DNA from: Salipiger profundus
GTDB taxonomy: Bacteria > Pseudomonadota > Alphaproteobacteria > Rhodobacterales > Rhodobacteraceae
Length of the DNA: 64,000 nucleotides
Reading direction: 5' to 3'
NCBI RefSeq assembly: GCF_001969385.1
Contig: NZ_CP014796.1
Coordinates: forward strand, 620,001-684,000
Under the pieces are notes generated by a model. That model was not told where the DNA came from, did not search any database, and worked only from the letters and a program-made list of their open reading frames with translations. Every line of letters starts with the position of its first letter. Within the stretch, counting starts at the first letter, position 1. Shown piece after piece: positions 1 to 10,758 of this stretch. The position numbers and the translations under genes are program-made.

Positions 1-1
1 C

Positions 2-454
<453 letters not shown>

Positions 455-465
455 TCGACGCTTTC

Positions 466-492
466 GCCGGGGCGCACGCCTAGCGCCCCGGC
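466..492. terminator. Hairpin between convergent mdh and glycosyltransferase genes
   Basis: A 10-bp perfect stem (GCCGGGGCGC at 466-475 pairing with 483-492) with a 7-base loop lies between two convergent genes and overlaps the stop codon of the minus-strand gene. There is no strong T tract on either side. It is probably a shared bidirectional terminator or 3'-end stabiliser. Confidence 0.6.
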
Positions 493-1520
493 ACCCCGCG
501 GATGAGCCCGCGCAGGCTCTCCGGCCCCGCATAGCGCTTCGACCCGTCATAGACCGGCGTGCGCTCCAGCGCCCCCCCATCGAGAAGCCGCTTGTAATGC
601 TCGCTGTCATCGGCGTGCTGTCCGCGTTGCGCGATGTATTCGACGCCGGCACGTCCACGGGTCAACGGGTAGTGCAGGAAGGCGGCAATCGCCTCGGAAC
701 AGCGTAGCGGCGTGTCGGCCTTGTGCGGTCCGCCGGCAAAACGCATACCCTTCTGCCACTTGAGCAGGCCAAGCTTGGTGCAGTTGAGCGATCCGCTGAA
801 CAGCTTTCGCGACACCCGGACATCCAGCCACGACGGCCGCGCGTTCACCGGCCGGTCGAGCCCGAACCGATGCCGCACCACCCAGCGCGCCAGCGGCCCT
901 GCCCCTTGCGGCTTGGGATAGAAGATCCGGTGCCGCGCCCCGCCATTGAAGATCACCGGCGGCGAGGGGTTGGCCGCAAGCACCTTCGGCGTCACCGGGC
1001 GCATGATGTAGCCCTCGGGGAAATCGGCCGGCGCATCGAAGAACGGAAACAGGTCGCCCAGGGGCCGGCCCGAACCGTCCGGGTAGACGTGATCGGCGAG
1101 CGGCATCTCGCCGTACATGTCGACCATGAGCGTCAGCACCACCTCGGCCCCCTCGGCATCGACATCGCGGAGAAGATCCTCGAGCGGCACCGGCGGCACG
1201 AAATGCTCATCAAGGTCCGGGACGAGACTCCAGCGGTCGACGCAGAGCGCATCCATGATCTCGCCGCGCCACGCGGCCTTGTCGGTCTTGAAGTGCGAAT
1301 GCGGCAGCGGCCGGAACACGGTGACATCCGGCTGGTCGGCCAGCAGCTCGGCGGTACCGTCGGTCGAGCGGTCGTCGACGATCAGGAAGGTCGGCCGGCA
1401 GATCTTGCGATAGTGCGCGAGGAAGTCGGGCAGGATGTTGGCCTCGTTGTGGGCCAGCGCGATCACCGGGACCGCCTCCGGATCGTGCCTGTCGGGGCCG
1501 AAGATCTCCAATCTTGTCAC
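480..1520 (-). CDS. Glycosyltransferase family 2 protein
   Basis: Predicted nucleotide-sugar-dependent glycosyltransferase of the GT2 type (Glyco_tranf_2_4-like), 346 residues from the chosen start; substrate unknown. Seen: an N-terminal strand-loop VIALAHNEANILPDFL, then FLIVDDRSTDGT and VPDLDEHFV, matching the nucleotide-binding region and the acidic metal-binding motif of the fold. The GTG at 1520 is chosen because GGAGGGAG lies five bases upstream; an in-frame ATG at 1580 would add 20 residues but has no good ribosome site. No membrane segment is apparent. It stands alone between mdh and sucC, so its genetic context gives no pathway. The family call is firm; the role is unknown. Confidence 0.8.
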   Translation of the reverse strand: MTRLEIFGPDRHDPEAVPVIALAHNEANILPDFLAHYRKICRPTFLIVDDRSTDGTAELLADQPDVTVFRPLPHSHFKTDKAAWRGEIMDALCVDRWSLVPDLDEHFVPPVPLEDLLRDVDAEGAEVVLTLMVDMYGEMPLADHVYPDGSGRPLGDLFPFFDAPADFPEGYIMRPVTPKVLAANPSPPVIFNGGARHRIFYPKPQGAGPLARWVVRHRFGLDRPVNARPSWLDVRVSRKLFSGSLNCTKLGLLKWQKGMRFAGGPHKADTPLRCSEAIAAFLHYPLTRGRAGVEYIAQRGQHADDSEHYKRLLDGGALERTPVYDGSKRYAGPESLRGLIRGVPGR

Positions 1521-1660
1521 GCGGGCTCCCTCCGTGCCGTTGCCTTGATCCTCGTTACAGGTCCCTGAAGCGGGCGGCAATCGTTAGCGCCGGACATCCG
1601 CGCAAGGTGATTCTGTCCTGTCTGCCGGCATTTTCCGCAGCGGCATGTTGACCGCGAAAT

Positions 1661-1695
1661 TTTGTGATCACACGTTTCGGGACTGTGATCACAAA
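1661..1695. promoter_or_regulatory. Two identical palindromes 21 bp apart upstream of sucC (candidate operator)
   Basis: TTTGTGATCACA (1661-1672) and its exact reverse complement TGTGATCACAAA (1684-1695) flank 11 bases. Each half is itself built on the 10-bp palindrome TGTGATCACA, so two equal sites lie 21 bp apart, or two helical turns. This lies 111-145 bp before the sucC start. The layout suits cooperative binding of two dimers, perhaps of a GntR-type regulator (the NGTNNACN core resembles that family), but the regulator is not identifiable from sequence. Confidence 0.6.
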
Positions 1696-1805
1696 GGCCA
1701 GAAATTGCTCGCAATTCGACGGATCCGTGGATATTTCGATTAACGCAAGCCGATATGCGTGCGTATACCGGCAGAGAAATCGCAGCAAGACGGGAAGAGT
1801 CTTCC

Positions 1806-2999
1806 ATGAACATCCACGAATATCAGGCGAAAGCGCTCCTGCGTGACTATGGCTGCCCGGTCTCGGACGGTCGTGTGGTGCTGACCGCGAACGATGCCAA
1901 GACCGCGGCGGGCGAACTGGACGGACCTCTCTGGGTCGTCAAGGCGCAGATCCACGCGGGCGGCCGCGGCAAGGGCCACTTCAAGGAGCATGAAGCCGGC
2001 GAGAAGGGCGGCGTCCGCCTTGCGAAGTCGGTCGAGGAAGCCGCGGAAGAGACCAACCGGATGCTCGGCCACACGCTGGTCACGCACCAGACCGGCCCGG
2101 CCGGCAAGCAGGTCAACCGCATCTACATCGAGGACGGCTCGGACATCACCTCCGAGTTCTACCTTGCCCTGCTCGTGGACCGCGTGACCTCGCGCATCTC
2201 GATCGTCAGCTCGACCGAGGGCGGCATGGACATCGAGGAAGTCGCGGCGAACACGCCCGAGAAGATCCTCTCGTTCTCGATCGATCCCGCCGTCGGCTAC
2301 CAGGGCTTCCACGGCCGCCGCGTCGCCTTTGCGCTGGGTCTCGAAGGCAAGGCCGTGCGCCAGTGCTCCAACCTGCTCGCGAACCTCTACCGGATGTTCG
2401 TCGAGAAGGACATGGAGATGCTCGAGATCAACCCGCTGATCCTGACCACCGACGGCAACCTCAAGTGCCTCGACTGCAAGGCCGGCTTCGACAGCAACGC
2501 GCTCTACCGTCATCCCGACATCGTCGGCCTGCGTGACGAGACCGAGGAAGACCCCAAGGAACTCGCAGCCTCGCAGCACGACCTGAACTACATCGCGCTC
2601 GACGGCGAGATCGGCTGCATGGTGAACGGCGCGGGCCTTGCCATGGCGACCATGGACATCATCAAGCTCTACGGCGGCGAGCCGGCCAACTTCCTCGACG
2701 TGGGTGGCGGCGCGACCAAGGAGAAGGTGACCGAGGCGTTCAAGATCATCACGTCCGACAAGAACGTGAAGGGCATCCTCGTGAACATCTTCGGCGGCAT
2801 CATGCGCTGCGACGTGATCGCCGAGGGCGTCATCGCCGCGGTCAAGGAAGTCGGCCTGCAGGTTCCGCTGGTCGTCCGCCTCGAGGGCACCAACGTGGAT
2901 CTCGGCAAGAAGATCATCAACGAGTCCGGCCTGGACGTGATCGCCGCAGACAATCTCTCCGACGGTGCCGAGAAGATCGTGAAAGCGGTCAAGGGCTGA
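1806..2999 (+). CDS. sucC: Succinyl-CoA synthetase, ADP-forming, beta subunit
   Basis: Beta subunit of succinyl-CoA ligase, which converts succinyl-CoA to succinate with substrate-level phosphorylation. It is 397 residues, the usual size. The N-terminal ATP-grasp domain begins [11 protein letters not shown] and carries the glycine-rich stretch [10 protein letters not shown]; the C-terminal CoA-ligase domain has [27 protein letters not shown] and [10 protein letters not shown]. The ATG at 1806 is preceded by GGAAGAG and gives the canonical N-terminus; an in-frame ATG at 1755 would add 17 atypical residues. Its partner sucD follows after one inserted gene. Expression probably depends on the palindrome pair at 1661-1695. 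Confidence 0.97.
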   Translation: MNIHEYQAKALLRDYGCPVSDGRVVLTANDAKTAAGELDGPLWVVKAQIHAGGRGKGHFKEHEAGEKGGVRLAKSVEEAAEETNRMLGHTLVTHQTGPAGKQVNRIYIEDGSDITSEFYLALLVDRVTSRISIVSSTEGGMDIEEVAANTPEKILSFSIDPAVGYQGFHGRRVAFALGLEGKAVRQCSNLLANLYRMFVEKDMEMLEINPLILTTDGNLKCLDCKAGFDSNALYRHPDIVGLRDETEEDPKELAASQHDLNYIALDGEIGCMVNGAGLAMATMDIIKLYGGEPANFLDVGGGATKEKVTEAFKIITSDKNVKGILVNIFGGIMRCDVIAEGVIAAVKEVGLQVPLVVRLEGTNVDLGKKIINESGLDVIAADNLSDGAEKIVKAVKG

Positions 3000-3044
3000 G
3001 CACGGACCCGAGTGTCGGATACGTAAGGCGAGTGGCATAGACGC

Positions 3045-4277
3045 ATGTCGGACAGGCTTCCAAATCTTCTGCGGCTGGCGGTGATCCTCGGATCGCTGCT
3101 TCTGCTCGCGCTTCAGGCGCTGCAGGTCGCGAAGGGCTGGGATTACTACCAGTATGACTGGCGGGCCTACTACATCGGGGCGGATCTCTTCATCGAGGGC
3201 CTCGACCCCTACGCGTTCGACCTGCTGGAAGGACGGGCCCGGGAGCTCGGGCTCACGCCCAACGACCACCCGTTCCTCTATGCGCCCTACATGCTCTGGG
3301 CCTTCGCGCCGCTGGCGCTGCTGTCGTATCCCACGGCCTATTTCTGCTGGCTCGCCCTGCAGATCGGCGCGCTCGCTGTGGTGCTCCGGGCCGCCCTGAA
3401 GACCTTCGGGGCAAGCCCTGCGATCACCATGGCGCTGCTTGCCATCGGGCTCAACGGAACGGTGGCGGCGGTGCTGCGCACCGGTCAGCTGGCGCTGATG
3501 ATCACGGCCCTGCTGATGCTCGCCGTGATGCTGATCGGCCGGCAGAAGCTTGTGCCGGCAACGGCGCTGGTCACCGTCGCGGCGCTGCCGAAGCTCTGGC
3601 CCGCACCGATGTTCGGACTGCTTCTGAAGCGGTTCGAGCCCCGGCGGGTCGTGCTCATCGTGGCGGGCCTCGCGGCCTTTGCCGCCGTCATCGCGCTTGG
3701 CGCCCTGATCCATCCGGAGTTCCAGGCGACCTTTTCGGCGGCGATGGCGGAGATGACCGCGGGCGACCGGATCAACGGTCCGCAGAACGGCTCGGCGCTG
3801 AATGCCCTGCGCACGGGCTTCGCGCTCGTGGGCGGGAACATCGACACCGCCAACGACATCTGGCTCGGCCTGGTGGCCGTCGTGGCCGTGGTGGCACTTG
3901 CCCGCTACGTTCAGACGGTGCGCCGCGACGCGGTGGATCCGGCCTACCTCTACAGCCTGATCGCCCTGTCGCTCAGCCTCGCGATGCCGCGCCTGATGAT
4001 CTACCAGTGGGTCGTGGCCCTGCCCGCGCTGGCCTATGTGCTCACGCACATGTCCAGCCGGACCGGCGCCTGGATCCTGCTGGCGGTGGCCCTCGTTCCG
4101 ACACTCTACATCAACCGATACGCCCTCGGGCGCGACCTGCACGAACTGCTCGACAGCCTCGTGCTCGTGCCCTGGGCCTTTTCCAACCTCGTCGTGGCCG
4201 CCTGCGCCTGGCTCGTCCTCGTGACGTCCGGGCCGGACATGGCCGCGACATCCCCCAAACCAATCCGACAGGACTGA
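3045..4277 (+). CDS. GT87 (DUF2029)-type integral membrane protein inserted between sucC and sucD
   Basis: A 410-residue polytopic membrane protein. The first hydrophobic helix (about residues 8-28) is followed by a loop with [20 protein letters not shown], which resembles the first extracytoplasmic loop of GT-C glycosyltransferases of family GT87, followed by many further hydrophobic segments. Members of this family use polyprenyl-phosphate sugars, for example mannosyltransferases, but the substrate here is unknown. Its TGA at 4275-4277 is one base before the sucD ATG, so translation is probably coupled. A membrane glycosyltransferase between the two subunits of one TCA enzyme has no obvious functional link. 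The family call is moderately sure. Confidence 0.75.
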   Translation: MSDRLPNLLRLAVILGSLLLLALQALQVAKGWDYYQYDWRAYYIGADLFIEGLDPYAFDLLEGRARELGLTPNDHPFLYAPYMLWAFAPLALLSYPTAYFCWLALQIGALAVVLRAALKTFGASPAITMALLAIGLNGTVAAVLRTGQLALMITALLMLAVMLIGRQKLVPATALVTVAALPKLWPAPMFGLLLKRFEPRRVVLIVAGLAAFAAVIALGALIHPEFQATFSAAMAEMTAGDRINGPQNGSALNALRTGFALVGGNIDTANDIWLGLVAVVAVVALARYVQTVRRDAVDPAYLYSLIALSLSLAMPRLMIYQWVVALPALAYVLTHMSSRTGAWILLAVALVPTLYINRYALGRDLHELLDSLVLVPWAFSNLVVAACAWLVLVTSGPDMAATSPKPIRQD

Positions 4278-4278
4278 C

Positions 4279-5163
4279 ATGGCCGTACTCGTTGACGAAA
4301 ACACCCGCGTAATCTGTCAGGGCTTCACCGGAAGCCAGGGCACCTTCCACTCCGAACAGGCCATCGCCTACGGCACCAAGATGGTCGGCGGCGTGACCCC
4401 CGGCAAAGGCGGCCAGGAGCACCTTGGCCTGCCCGTCTTCAACTCGGTCCACGAGGCCGTGCACAAGACCGAGGCGAACGCATCGGTGATCTACGTGCCG
4501 CCGCCCTTCGCAGCGGACTCCATCCTCGAGGCGATCGACGCCGAGATCGAGCTGATCGTCTGCATCACCGAGGGCATCCCGGTGCTCGACATGATGAAGG
4601 TGAAGCGTGCGCTGATCGACAGCAAGTCGCGCCTCATCGGCCCGAACTGCCCGGGCGTCATCACCCCCGACGCCTGCAAGATCGGCATCATGCCGGGCCA
4701 CATCCACAAGCGCGGCAAGGTCGGCGTCGTGTCCCGCTCGGGCACGCTCACCTACGAGGCCGTGAAGCAGACCACCGACCTCGGCCTCGGCCAGTCGTCG
4801 GCCGTCGGCATCGGCGGTGACCCGATCAAGGGCACCGAGCACATCGACGTGCTCGACATGTTCCTCGACGACGACGAGACCGAAGCGATCATCATGATCG
4901 GCGAAATCGGCGGTTCCGCCGAGGAAGAGGCCGCCGAGTTCATCAAGGAACAGAAGAAGAAGGGCCGCTGGAAGCCGACCGCAGGCTTCATCGCCGGCCG
5001 CACCGCCCCTCCGGGCCGCCGCATGGGCCACGCCGGCGCCATCGTCGCCGGTGGCAAGGGCGACGCCGAGTCCAAGATCGAAGCCATGAAGTCCGCGGGC
5101 ATCGTGGTCGCCGACAGCCCCGCCACCCTGGGCGAGGCCGTCGTGGCAGCGATGAAGGGCTGA
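4279..5163 (+). CDS. sucD: Succinyl-CoA synthetase, alpha subunit
   Basis: Alpha subunit that carries the phosphohistidine and binds CoA, pairing with SucC. It is 294 residues, normal for the family. Seen: the CoA-binding N-terminal region [23 protein letters not shown], the NCPGVITP motif, and near the C-terminus RMGHAGAI, whose histidine is the phosphorylated residue. The start is fixed by the ribosome site AGGACTGAC, which overlaps the end of the upstream GT87 gene. A hairpin follows at 5175-5202 before sucA. No anomalies. Confidence 0.97.
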   Translation: MAVLVDENTRVICQGFTGSQGTFHSEQAIAYGTKMVGGVTPGKGGQEHLGLPVFNSVHEAVHKTEANASVIYVPPPFAADSILEAIDAEIELIVCITEGIPVLDMMKVKRALIDSKSRLIGPNCPGVITPDACKIGIMPGHIHKRGKVGVVSRSGTLTYEAVKQTTDLGLGQSSAVGIGGDPIKGTEHIDVLDMFLDDDETEAIIMIGEIGGSAEEEAAEFIKEQKKKGRWKPTAGFIAGRTAPPGRRMGHAGAIVAGGKGDAESKIEAMKSAGIVVADSPATLGEAVVAAMKG

Positions 5164-5174
5164 GCTATATCCTC

Positions 5175-5202
5175 GTGCGGCGGGCAATCCTGTCCGCCGC
5201 AC
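5175..5202 (+). terminator. Stem-loop in the sucD-sucA gap
   Basis: A 9-bp perfect stem, GTGCGGCGG (5175-5183) with CCGCCGCAC (5194-5202), with a 10-base loop lies just after sucD. It has no T tract, so it may be an mRNA-stabilising or attenuating hairpin rather than a full terminator. Confidence 0.45.
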
Positions 5203-5332
5203 ACACGAATTCGTAAGCCCGCCGGCACTTGCCTTGCCGGGCATGACACGGAAGAGGAGCATCACGAAAGGGACCCGGACATGCGGTCCCTCTCCTGCTG
5301 CTCCAGCGATCGGTCAGAAAGGAAGACTCGCG

Positions 5333-8305
5333 ATGACGGATCAAAGCCCCAACGATCAATTCCATGCCTCCAGCTTCATGCAGGGGGCGAACGCGGAATA
5401 CCTCGAACAGATGTATGCCCGCTATGCCAACGACCCCTCTGCGGTCGACGCGGCCTGGGCCGAGTTCTTCCAGGCGCTCGGTGACGAGGAAACCAGCGTC
5501 AAGGCCGAGGCCGCCGGCCCGTCGTGGGAACGCCGCGACTGGCCGCCCGCGCCCGAGGACGACCTGACCGCCGCGCTCACCGGCGAATGGCCGATGCCGA
5601 TGGTCCCCGCCGAGGCGAAGGGCGCCGCCGGCAAGATCTCGGGCAAGGCCGCCGAGAAGGGCGTGTCGCTCACCGATGACCAGATCAAGCGGGCCGTGCT
5701 GGATTCGATCCGCGCGCTGATGATCATCCGGGCGCACCGCATCCGCGGCCACCTCGCCGCCGATCTCGACCCGCTGGGCCTGCATGGCCGCGACCCGCAC
5801 CCCGAGCTCGACCCCAAGGCCTACGGTTTCACCGATGCCGACATGGACCGGCCGATCTTCATCGACAACGTGCTGGGCCTCCAGATCGCGTCGTTGCGCG
5901 AGATCATGGGCGTGCTCAAGCGCACCTACTGCGGCACCTTCGCGCTGCAGTACATGCACATCTCGGACCCCGAGCAGTCGGCCTGGCTCAAGGAGCGGAT
6001 CGAGGGCTACGGCCGCGAGATCAAGTTCACCCGCGAGGGGCGCCGCGCGATCCTCAACAAGCTGGTCGAGGCCGAGGGCTTCGAGAAGTTCCTCCATGTG
6101 AAATACATGGGCACCAAGCGCTTCGGCCTAGACGGGGGGGAATCCCTGATCCCGGCGATGGAGCAGATCATCAAGCGCGGCGGCAACCTCGGTCTCCAGG
6201 AGATCGTCGTGGGCATGCCGCACCGCGGTCGTCTTTCCGTGCTCGCGAACGTGCTGAACAAGCCCTACCGCGCGATCTTCAACGAGTTCCAGGGCGGCAG
6301 CTTCAAGCCCGATGACGTCGACGGCTCGGGTGACGTGAAATACCACCTCGGCGCCTCCTCGGACCGCGAGTTCGACGGCAACACCGTACACCTCTCGCTG
6401 ACCGCCAACCCCTCGCACCTCGAGGCGGTGAACCCGGTGGTTCTGGGCAAGGTCCGTGCCAAGCAGGACCAGCTCAACGACATCGAGCGCACGGCGGTCC
6501 TGCCGGTGCTGCTGCACGGCGACGCGGCCTTTGCCGGCCAGGGCGTCGTGGCCGAGTGCTTCGCGCTGTCGGGCCTGCGCGGTCACCGCACCGGCGGCAC
6601 CATCCACATCGTCGTGAACAACCAGATCGGTTTCACCACCGCGCCGCACTTCTCGCGCTCGTCGCCCTACCCCACCGACAACGCGCTGGTGGTCGAGGCA
6701 CCGATCTTCCACGTCAACGGTGACGACCCCGAGGCCGTGGTCCACGCCGCCAAGGTCGCGACCGAGTTCCGCCAGAAGTTCGGCAAGGACGTGGTCATCG
6801 ACATCTTCTGCTACCGCCGGTTCGGTCACAACGAGGGCGACGAGCCCATGTTCACCAACCCGGTCATGTACAAGAAGATCAAGCAGCAGAAGACCACGCT
6901 GACGCTGTATACCGACCGCCTCGTGAAGGACGGCCTCATCCCCGAGGGCGAGATCGAGGACATGAAGGCCAAGTTCCAGTCCTACCTCAACGAGGAGTTC
7001 GAGAACGGCAAGACCTACAAGCCCAACAAGGCCGACTGGCTGGACGGGCGCTGGTCGCATCTCGACAAGCAGAAAGAGGGCAACTACCAGCGCGGCGAAA
7101 CCGCCATCAAGCCCGAGACGATGGAAGAGATCGGCCGTGGCCTGACCACGGTTCCCGACGGCTTCCCGCTGCACAAGACCATCGGCCGCTTCCTCGACGC
7201 CCGCAAGAAGATGTTCGACAGCGGCCACGGCTTCGACTGGGCGACCGGCGAGGCGCTGGCCTTCGGCGCGCTGCTGACCGAAGGCTACCCGGTGCGCCTT
7301 TCGGGGCAGGACAGCACGCGTGGCACCTTCTCGCAGCGCCATTCCGGCCTGGTGAACCAGGACAACGAAGACCGCTACTACCCGCTGAACCACATCCGCG
7401 AGGGCCAGGCCCGCTACGAGGTCATCGACTCGGCGCTCTCGGAATACGCGGTCTGCGGCTTCGAGTACGGCTACTCGCTGGCCGAGCCCAACGCGCTGGT
7501 GCTCTGGGAAGCGCAGTTCGGCGACTTCGCCAACGGCGCGCAGATCATGTTCGACCAGTTCATCAGCTCGGGTGAATCCAAGTGGCTGCGGATGTCGGGC
7601 CTCGTCTGCCTGCTGCCGCATGGCTACGAGGGCCAGGGCCCCGAGCACAGCTCGGCCCGTCTCGAGCGCTTCCTGCAGATGTGCGGTCAGGACAACATGA
7701 TCGTCGCCAACTGCTCGACGCCGGCGAACTACTTCCACATCCTGCGCCGGCAGCTGCACCGCAGCTACCGCAAGCCGCTCATCATGATGACGCCGAAGTC
7801 GCTCCTGCGGCACAAGCTCGCGGTGTCGGACGCCGAGTCCTTCACCACCGGCTCGAGCTTCCACCGCGTGCTCTGGGACGATGCCGAGAAGGGGCATTCG
7901 GACACCCAGCTCGTGGCGGACGACAAGATCAAGCGCGTCGTCATGTGCTCGGGCAAGGTCTACTACGACCTGCTCGAAGAGCGTGACGCGCGTGGCATCG
8001 ACGACGTCTACCTGCTGCGCATCGAGCAGTTCTATCCCTTCCCGGCCCTGAGCCTCGTGAAGGAACTGGAACGCTTCAAGGGCGCCGAGATGATCTGGTG
8101 CCAGGAAGAGCCCAAGAACCAGGGCGCCTGGACCTTCATCGAGCCCAACATCGAGTGGGTGCTCGGCCGCATCGACGCCACCCACCAGCGGCCGCGCTAC
8201 ATCGGCCGTGCCACCTCGGCCTCGCCCGCGACGGGTCTGGCCAGCCAGCACAAGGCACAACAACAGGCGCTCGTCGACGAGGCGCTTACGATCGAAGGGA
8301 ATTGA
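5333..8305 (+). CDS. sucA: 2-oxoglutarate dehydrogenase E1 component
   Basis: Thiamine-diphosphate-dependent decarboxylase of the 2-oxoglutarate dehydrogenase complex; it decarboxylates 2-oxoglutarate and succinylates the lipoyl arm of SucB. It is 990 residues. Seen: an N-terminal helix ([19 protein letters not shown]) that in the family contacts the E2 core, [14 protein letters not shown], the ThDP motif region [13 protein letters not shown] near residue 400 with NNQIGFTT following, and the C-terminal transketolase-like half. ATG 5333 follows AAAGGAAG and matches the usual N-terminus; an upstream in-frame start at 5234 gives a non-homologous extension. sucB begins five bases after the stop, so the two are co-translated. 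Confidence 0.97.
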   Translation: MTDQSPNDQFHASSFMQGANAEYLEQMYARYANDPSAVDAAWAEFFQALGDEETSVKAEAAGPSWERRDWPPAPEDDLTAALTGEWPMPMVPAEAKGAAGKISGKAAEKGVSLTDDQIKRAVLDSIRALMIIRAHRIRGHLAADLDPLGLHGRDPHPELDPKAYGFTDADMDRPIFIDNVLGLQIASLREIMGVLKRTYCGTFALQYMHISDPEQSAWLKERIEGYGREIKFTREGRRAILNKLVEAEGFEKFLHVKYMGTKRFGLDGGESLIPAMEQIIKRGGNLGLQEIVVGMPHRGRLSVLANVLNKPYRAIFNEFQGGSFKPDDVDGSGDVKYHLGASSDREFDGNTVHLSLTANPSHLEAVNPVVLGKVRAKQDQLNDIERTAVLPVLLHGDAAFAGQGVVAECFALSGLRGHRTGGTIHIVVNNQIGFTTAPHFSRSSPYPTDNALVVEAPIFHVNGDDPEAVVHAAKVATEFRQKFGKDVVIDIFCYRRFGHNEGDEPMFTNPVMYKKIKQQKTTLTLYTDRLVKDGLIPEGEIEDMKAKFQSYLNEEFENGKTYKPNKADWLDGRWSHLDKQKEGNYQRGETAIKPETMEEIGRGLTTVPDGFPLHKTIGRFLDARKKMFDSGHGFDWATGEALAFGALLTEGYPVRLSGQDSTRGTFSQRHSGLVNQDNEDRYYPLNHIREGQARYEVIDSALSEYAVCGFEYGYSLAEPNALVLWEAQFGDFANGAQIMFDQFISSGESKWLRMSGLVCLLPHGYEGQGPEHSSARLERFLQMCGQDNMIVANCSTPANYFHILRRQLHRSYRKPLIMMTPKSLLRHKLAVSDAESFTTGSSFHRVLWDDAEKGHSDTQLVADDKIKRVVMCSGKVYYDLLEERDARGIDDVYLLRIEQFYPFPALSLVKELERFKGAEMIWCQEEPKNQGAWTFIEPNIEWVLGRIDATHQRPRYIGRATSASPATGLASQHKAQQQALVDEALTIEGN

Positions 8306-8309
8306 ACTG

Positions 8310-9839
8310 ATGACGACCGAAGTGCGCGTCCCCACGCTCGGGGAATCCGTGACCGAGGCAACCGTGGCCACCTGGTTCAAGAAGCCGGGAGACGCCGTCG
8401 CGGTGGACGAGATGCTGTGCGAGCTCGAAACCGACAAGGTGACCGTCGAGGTGCCCTCGCCGGTGGAGGGCACGCTCGAGGACATCGTGGCCAGCGAAGG
8501 CGACACGGTCGGTGTCGATGCGCTGCTCGCCAACATCTCGCCCGCGGGCGAGGCCGGCTCGGCCAACGTCGAAGAACGCCCCTCTGCCTCGAAGCCGCAG
8601 AAGGACGCCGAACCCGAGGCCGAGGCCGGCGGCGAAGCCATCGACGTGATGGTGCCGACGCTGGGCGAGTCCGTCTCCGAGGCGACCGTCTCGACCTGGT
8701 TCAAGAAGGTCGGCGACAGCGTCGAGCAGGACGAGATGCTGTGCGAGCTCGAGACCGACAAGGTCTCGGTCGAGGTGCCGGCGCCCGCGTCGGGCACGCT
8801 GACCGAGATCCTCGCCGACGAGGGCGCCACGGTGGAAGCCGGCGGCAAGCTCGCGATCATGTCCGGCGGCGGGGCCGGTTCCGTGGCGGCTCCCGCGCCC
8901 AGCTCGGCCTCGGCCGATGAGCCCTCGCCCAACGGCCGCAAGGACGTCGAGGATGCTCCCTCCGCCAAGAAGGCGATGGCCGAAGCCGGTCTCGACCCGA
9001 AGGACGTGAAGGGCTCCGGCAAGGACGGCCGCGTGATGAAGGAAGACGTGAGCGCCGCCATCGCCGCCGCGAAGTCCTCGCCCGCCGCCTCGTCGGCCCC
9101 GGCCCAGCCCAAGCGCGCGCCGAGCCCCGCCGAGGACGCGGACCGCGAAGAGCGCGTCAAGATGACCCGCCTCCGCCAGACCATCGCCAAGCGCCTCAAG
9201 GACGCGCAGAACACCGCGGCCATGCTCACCACCTACAACGAGGTGGACATGACCGAGGTCATGGCGCTGCGCAGCCAGTACAAGGACCTCTTCGAGAAGA
9301 AGCACGGCGTGCGCCTCGGCTTCATGTCCTTCTTCACCAAGGCCTGCGTGCATGCCCTGAAGGAGGTCCCCGAGGTCAACGCCGAGATCGACGGCACCGA
9401 AGTGGTCTACAAGAACTTCGTTCACATGGGCATCGCCGCGGGCACCCCGCAGGGTCTCGTGGTGCCGGTGATCCGCGACGTCGACACCAAGTCGTTCGCC
9501 GAGATCGAGGGTGCCATCGCCGAGAAGGGCAAGCGCGCCCGTGACGGCAAGCTCTCGATGGCCGAGATGCAGGGCGGCACCTTCACCATCTCGAACGGTG
9601 GCGTCTACGGCTCGCTGATGTCCTCGCCGATCCTGAACCCCCCGCAGTCGGGCATCCTCGGCATGCACAAGATCCAGGACCGGCCGATGGTCATCAACGG
9701 CGAGATCAAGATCCGCCCGATGATGTATCTCGCGCTGAGCTACGATCACCGCATCGTCGACGGCAAGGGCGCCGTGACCTTCCTCGTCCGCGTCAAGGAA
9801 GCGCTCGAGGATCCCCGGCGCCTGCTGATGGACCTGTAA
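8310..9839 (+). CDS. sucB: Dihydrolipoamide succinyltransferase (E2o) with two lipoyl domains
   Basis: E2 core of the 2-oxoglutarate dehydrogenase complex, transferring succinyl groups to CoA. It is 509 residues, about 100 longer than one-lipoyl SucB proteins. Domains: lipoyl 1 (about 1-77, lysine 43 in [11 protein letters not shown]), lipoyl 2 (about 110-187, lysine 151 in [11 protein letters not shown]), an acidic/alanine-rich linker, a peripheral-subunit-binding domain (about 214-250, [16 protein letters not shown]), and the catalytic domain ending with DHRIVDG (histidine 480). The two lipoyl domains are near copies, also at DNA level (about 8325-8550 and 8653-8880). ATG 8310 gives the standard N-terminus. 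Confidence 0.97.
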   Translation: MTTEVRVPTLGESVTEATVATWFKKPGDAVAVDEMLCELETDKVTVEVPSPVEGTLEDIVASEGDTVGVDALLANISPAGEAGSANVEERPSASKPQKDAEPEAEAGGEAIDVMVPTLGESVSEATVSTWFKKVGDSVEQDEMLCELETDKVSVEVPAPASGTLTEILADEGATVEAGGKLAIMSGGGAGSVAAPAPSSASADEPSPNGRKDVEDAPSAKKAMAEAGLDPKDVKGSGKDGRVMKEDVSAAIAAAKSSPAASSAPAQPKRAPSPAEDADREERVKMTRLRQTIAKRLKDAQNTAAMLTTYNEVDMTEVMALRSQYKDLFEKKHGVRLGFMSFFTKACVHALKEVPEVNAEIDGTEVVYKNFVHMGIAAGTPQGLVVPVIRDVDTKSFAEIEGAIAEKGKRARDGKLSMAEMQGGTFTISNGGVYGSLMSSPILNPPQSGILGMHKIQDRPMVINGEIKIRPMMYLALSYDHRIVDGKGAVTFLVRVKEALEDPRRLLMDL

Positions 9840-9855
9840 TCCAGCGACCGGTGGC

Positions 9856-9872
9856 GGTGGGCTCCGCCCACC
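9856..9872. repeat. GGTGGGC/GCCCACC inverted repeat after sucB
   Basis: GGTGGGC (9856-9862) and GCCCACC (9866-9872) form a 7-bp stem with a 3-base loop, followed by CTACC. It resembles the small GTGGGC..GCCCAC extragenic palindromes often scattered in Rhodobacteraceae genomes. It could act as a weak 3'-end hairpin for sucB. There is no T tract. Confidence 0.4.
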
Positions 9873-9979
9873 CTACCTCTCTCAAGACCGCGCGGCGGCC
9901 CTCACCGGGCCCCGCGCATCCTCCGACCGGACAGAGCCGGTCGCAGACCCGGACCAGACGCCGACAGGGGGCCGCGCCG

Positions 9980-10528
9980 TTGACCGATCTCGCAACCCGT
10001 TGGAAGGAGGCCATCGCCCGCCGCCGCGCCTTCCGGCTGCCGGGCTATCCCAGCCTTGCGGACGAAGGGTTCGACGGTGACTACGTCTCTCCCATCCAGC
10101 TGACCTCGGGCCGCCTCGACGGGCCGATGCTGATCAGCAAGGACTGGCTCGACGCGCCCTCGGCACGGCTGCACCGCGACACGCTGCGCCGGACCGGCTA
10201 CCTGCCCGGCACCCCCTTCAACAGGGTGATCGACAAGGCGCTCGCGCTGCTCGGCCTCACGCGGGCCGATATCTACATCACCCCGGTCTTCGCGCTGCTC
10301 ACCGGGCAGCGCTCGTCGGTGATCCCGATGCGCGACCGCCTCAGCTCCTTCCAGGCGGTGGGCCGGCACGAATTGCTCGGCCGCCGCCCCGTCGCCGCCG
10401 GGCGCGATTCCGCCGCCGTGCTGCGCGCCCTCGGCGTGCCGCATGTCGAAACCATCCACCCTTCGGCGCGCGGGCTCGGCTTCGACGAGCGCGCCCGCCG
10501 CATCGCCACCGCACTGGAGGCCGCATGA
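9980..10528 (+). CDS. Conserved hypothetical protein, possible uracil-DNA-glycosylase fold
   Basis: A 182-residue soluble protein from the TTG at 9980. The N-terminal half has TDLATRWKEAI and the segment GPMLISKDWLD. The C-terminal half has YITPVFALL, GRHELLGRRPVAAG and VETIHPSARG; the HPSARG element and the strand-glycine pattern recall the uracil-DNA-glycosylase superfamily, but I cannot find the full catalytic motif, so no activity is claimed. The start is uncertain: an open frame runs back to 9851, but its upstream codons look non-coding. It overlaps the next gene by ATGA. It lies in a four-gene insertion between sucB and lpdA. Confidence 0.6.
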   Translation: MTDLATRWKEAIARRRAFRLPGYPSLADEGFDGDYVSPIQLTSGRLDGPMLISKDWLDAPSARLHRDTLRRTGYLPGTPFNRVIDKALALLGLTRADIYITPVFALLTGQRSSVIPMRDRLSSFQAVGRHELLGRRPVAAGRDSAAVLRALGVPHVETIHPSARGLGFDERARRIATALEAA

Positions 10529-10758
10529 ACCAGCTCCTGCTCCGCTACGACAGCTTCGACTCCGACCACTTCGAGGGCGACGCCGAGAACCGCGCCAATG
10601 CCGGCCTCAGCGTTCTCCAGCGCTGGGAGGCCGCCGAGGGCAGCGCCGTCTGGATCCTGCTGTCGGTCAACGACACCGAGAAGGCGAACGGCTGGCTCAG
10701 CCAGGACAAGGCGCTCGGCCACGGCCCCTCCGAAGCGCATTTCCTGAGGACCGCATGA
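10525..10758 (+). CDS. Small conserved hypothetical protein (77 aa)
   Basis: Short acidic soluble protein with no signal peptide and no membrane segment. I do not recognise a family. It begins inside the stop of the preceding gene (ATGA at 10525-10528) and ends inside the start of the first MAPEG gene (ATGA at 10755-10758). Such tight overlaps and GC-rich codon use like the neighbours support a real translated gene. Its place suggests a shared operon with the upstream possible UDG-fold protein and the MAPEG pair. Confidence 0.65.
   Translation: MNQLLLRYDSFDSDHFEGDAENRANAGLSVLQRWEAAEGSAVWILLSVNDTEKANGWLSQDKALGHGPSEAHFLRTA

Noticed and set aside
1740..4304. Very long open frame on the minus strand covering sucC and the GT87 gene (854 codons)
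   Set aside because: It lies antisense to firm genes with family motifs, and its protein is low-complexity His/Arg/Asp/Gly-rich without motifs; long antisense frames are expected in DNA with GC-rich third positions.
6128..9232. Open frame of 1034 codons on the minus strand across sucA and sucB
   Set aside because: Antisense shadow of conserved TCA genes. Its periodic Ser/Thr-rich repeats mirror the two lipoyl domains of sucB and are not a real repeat protein.
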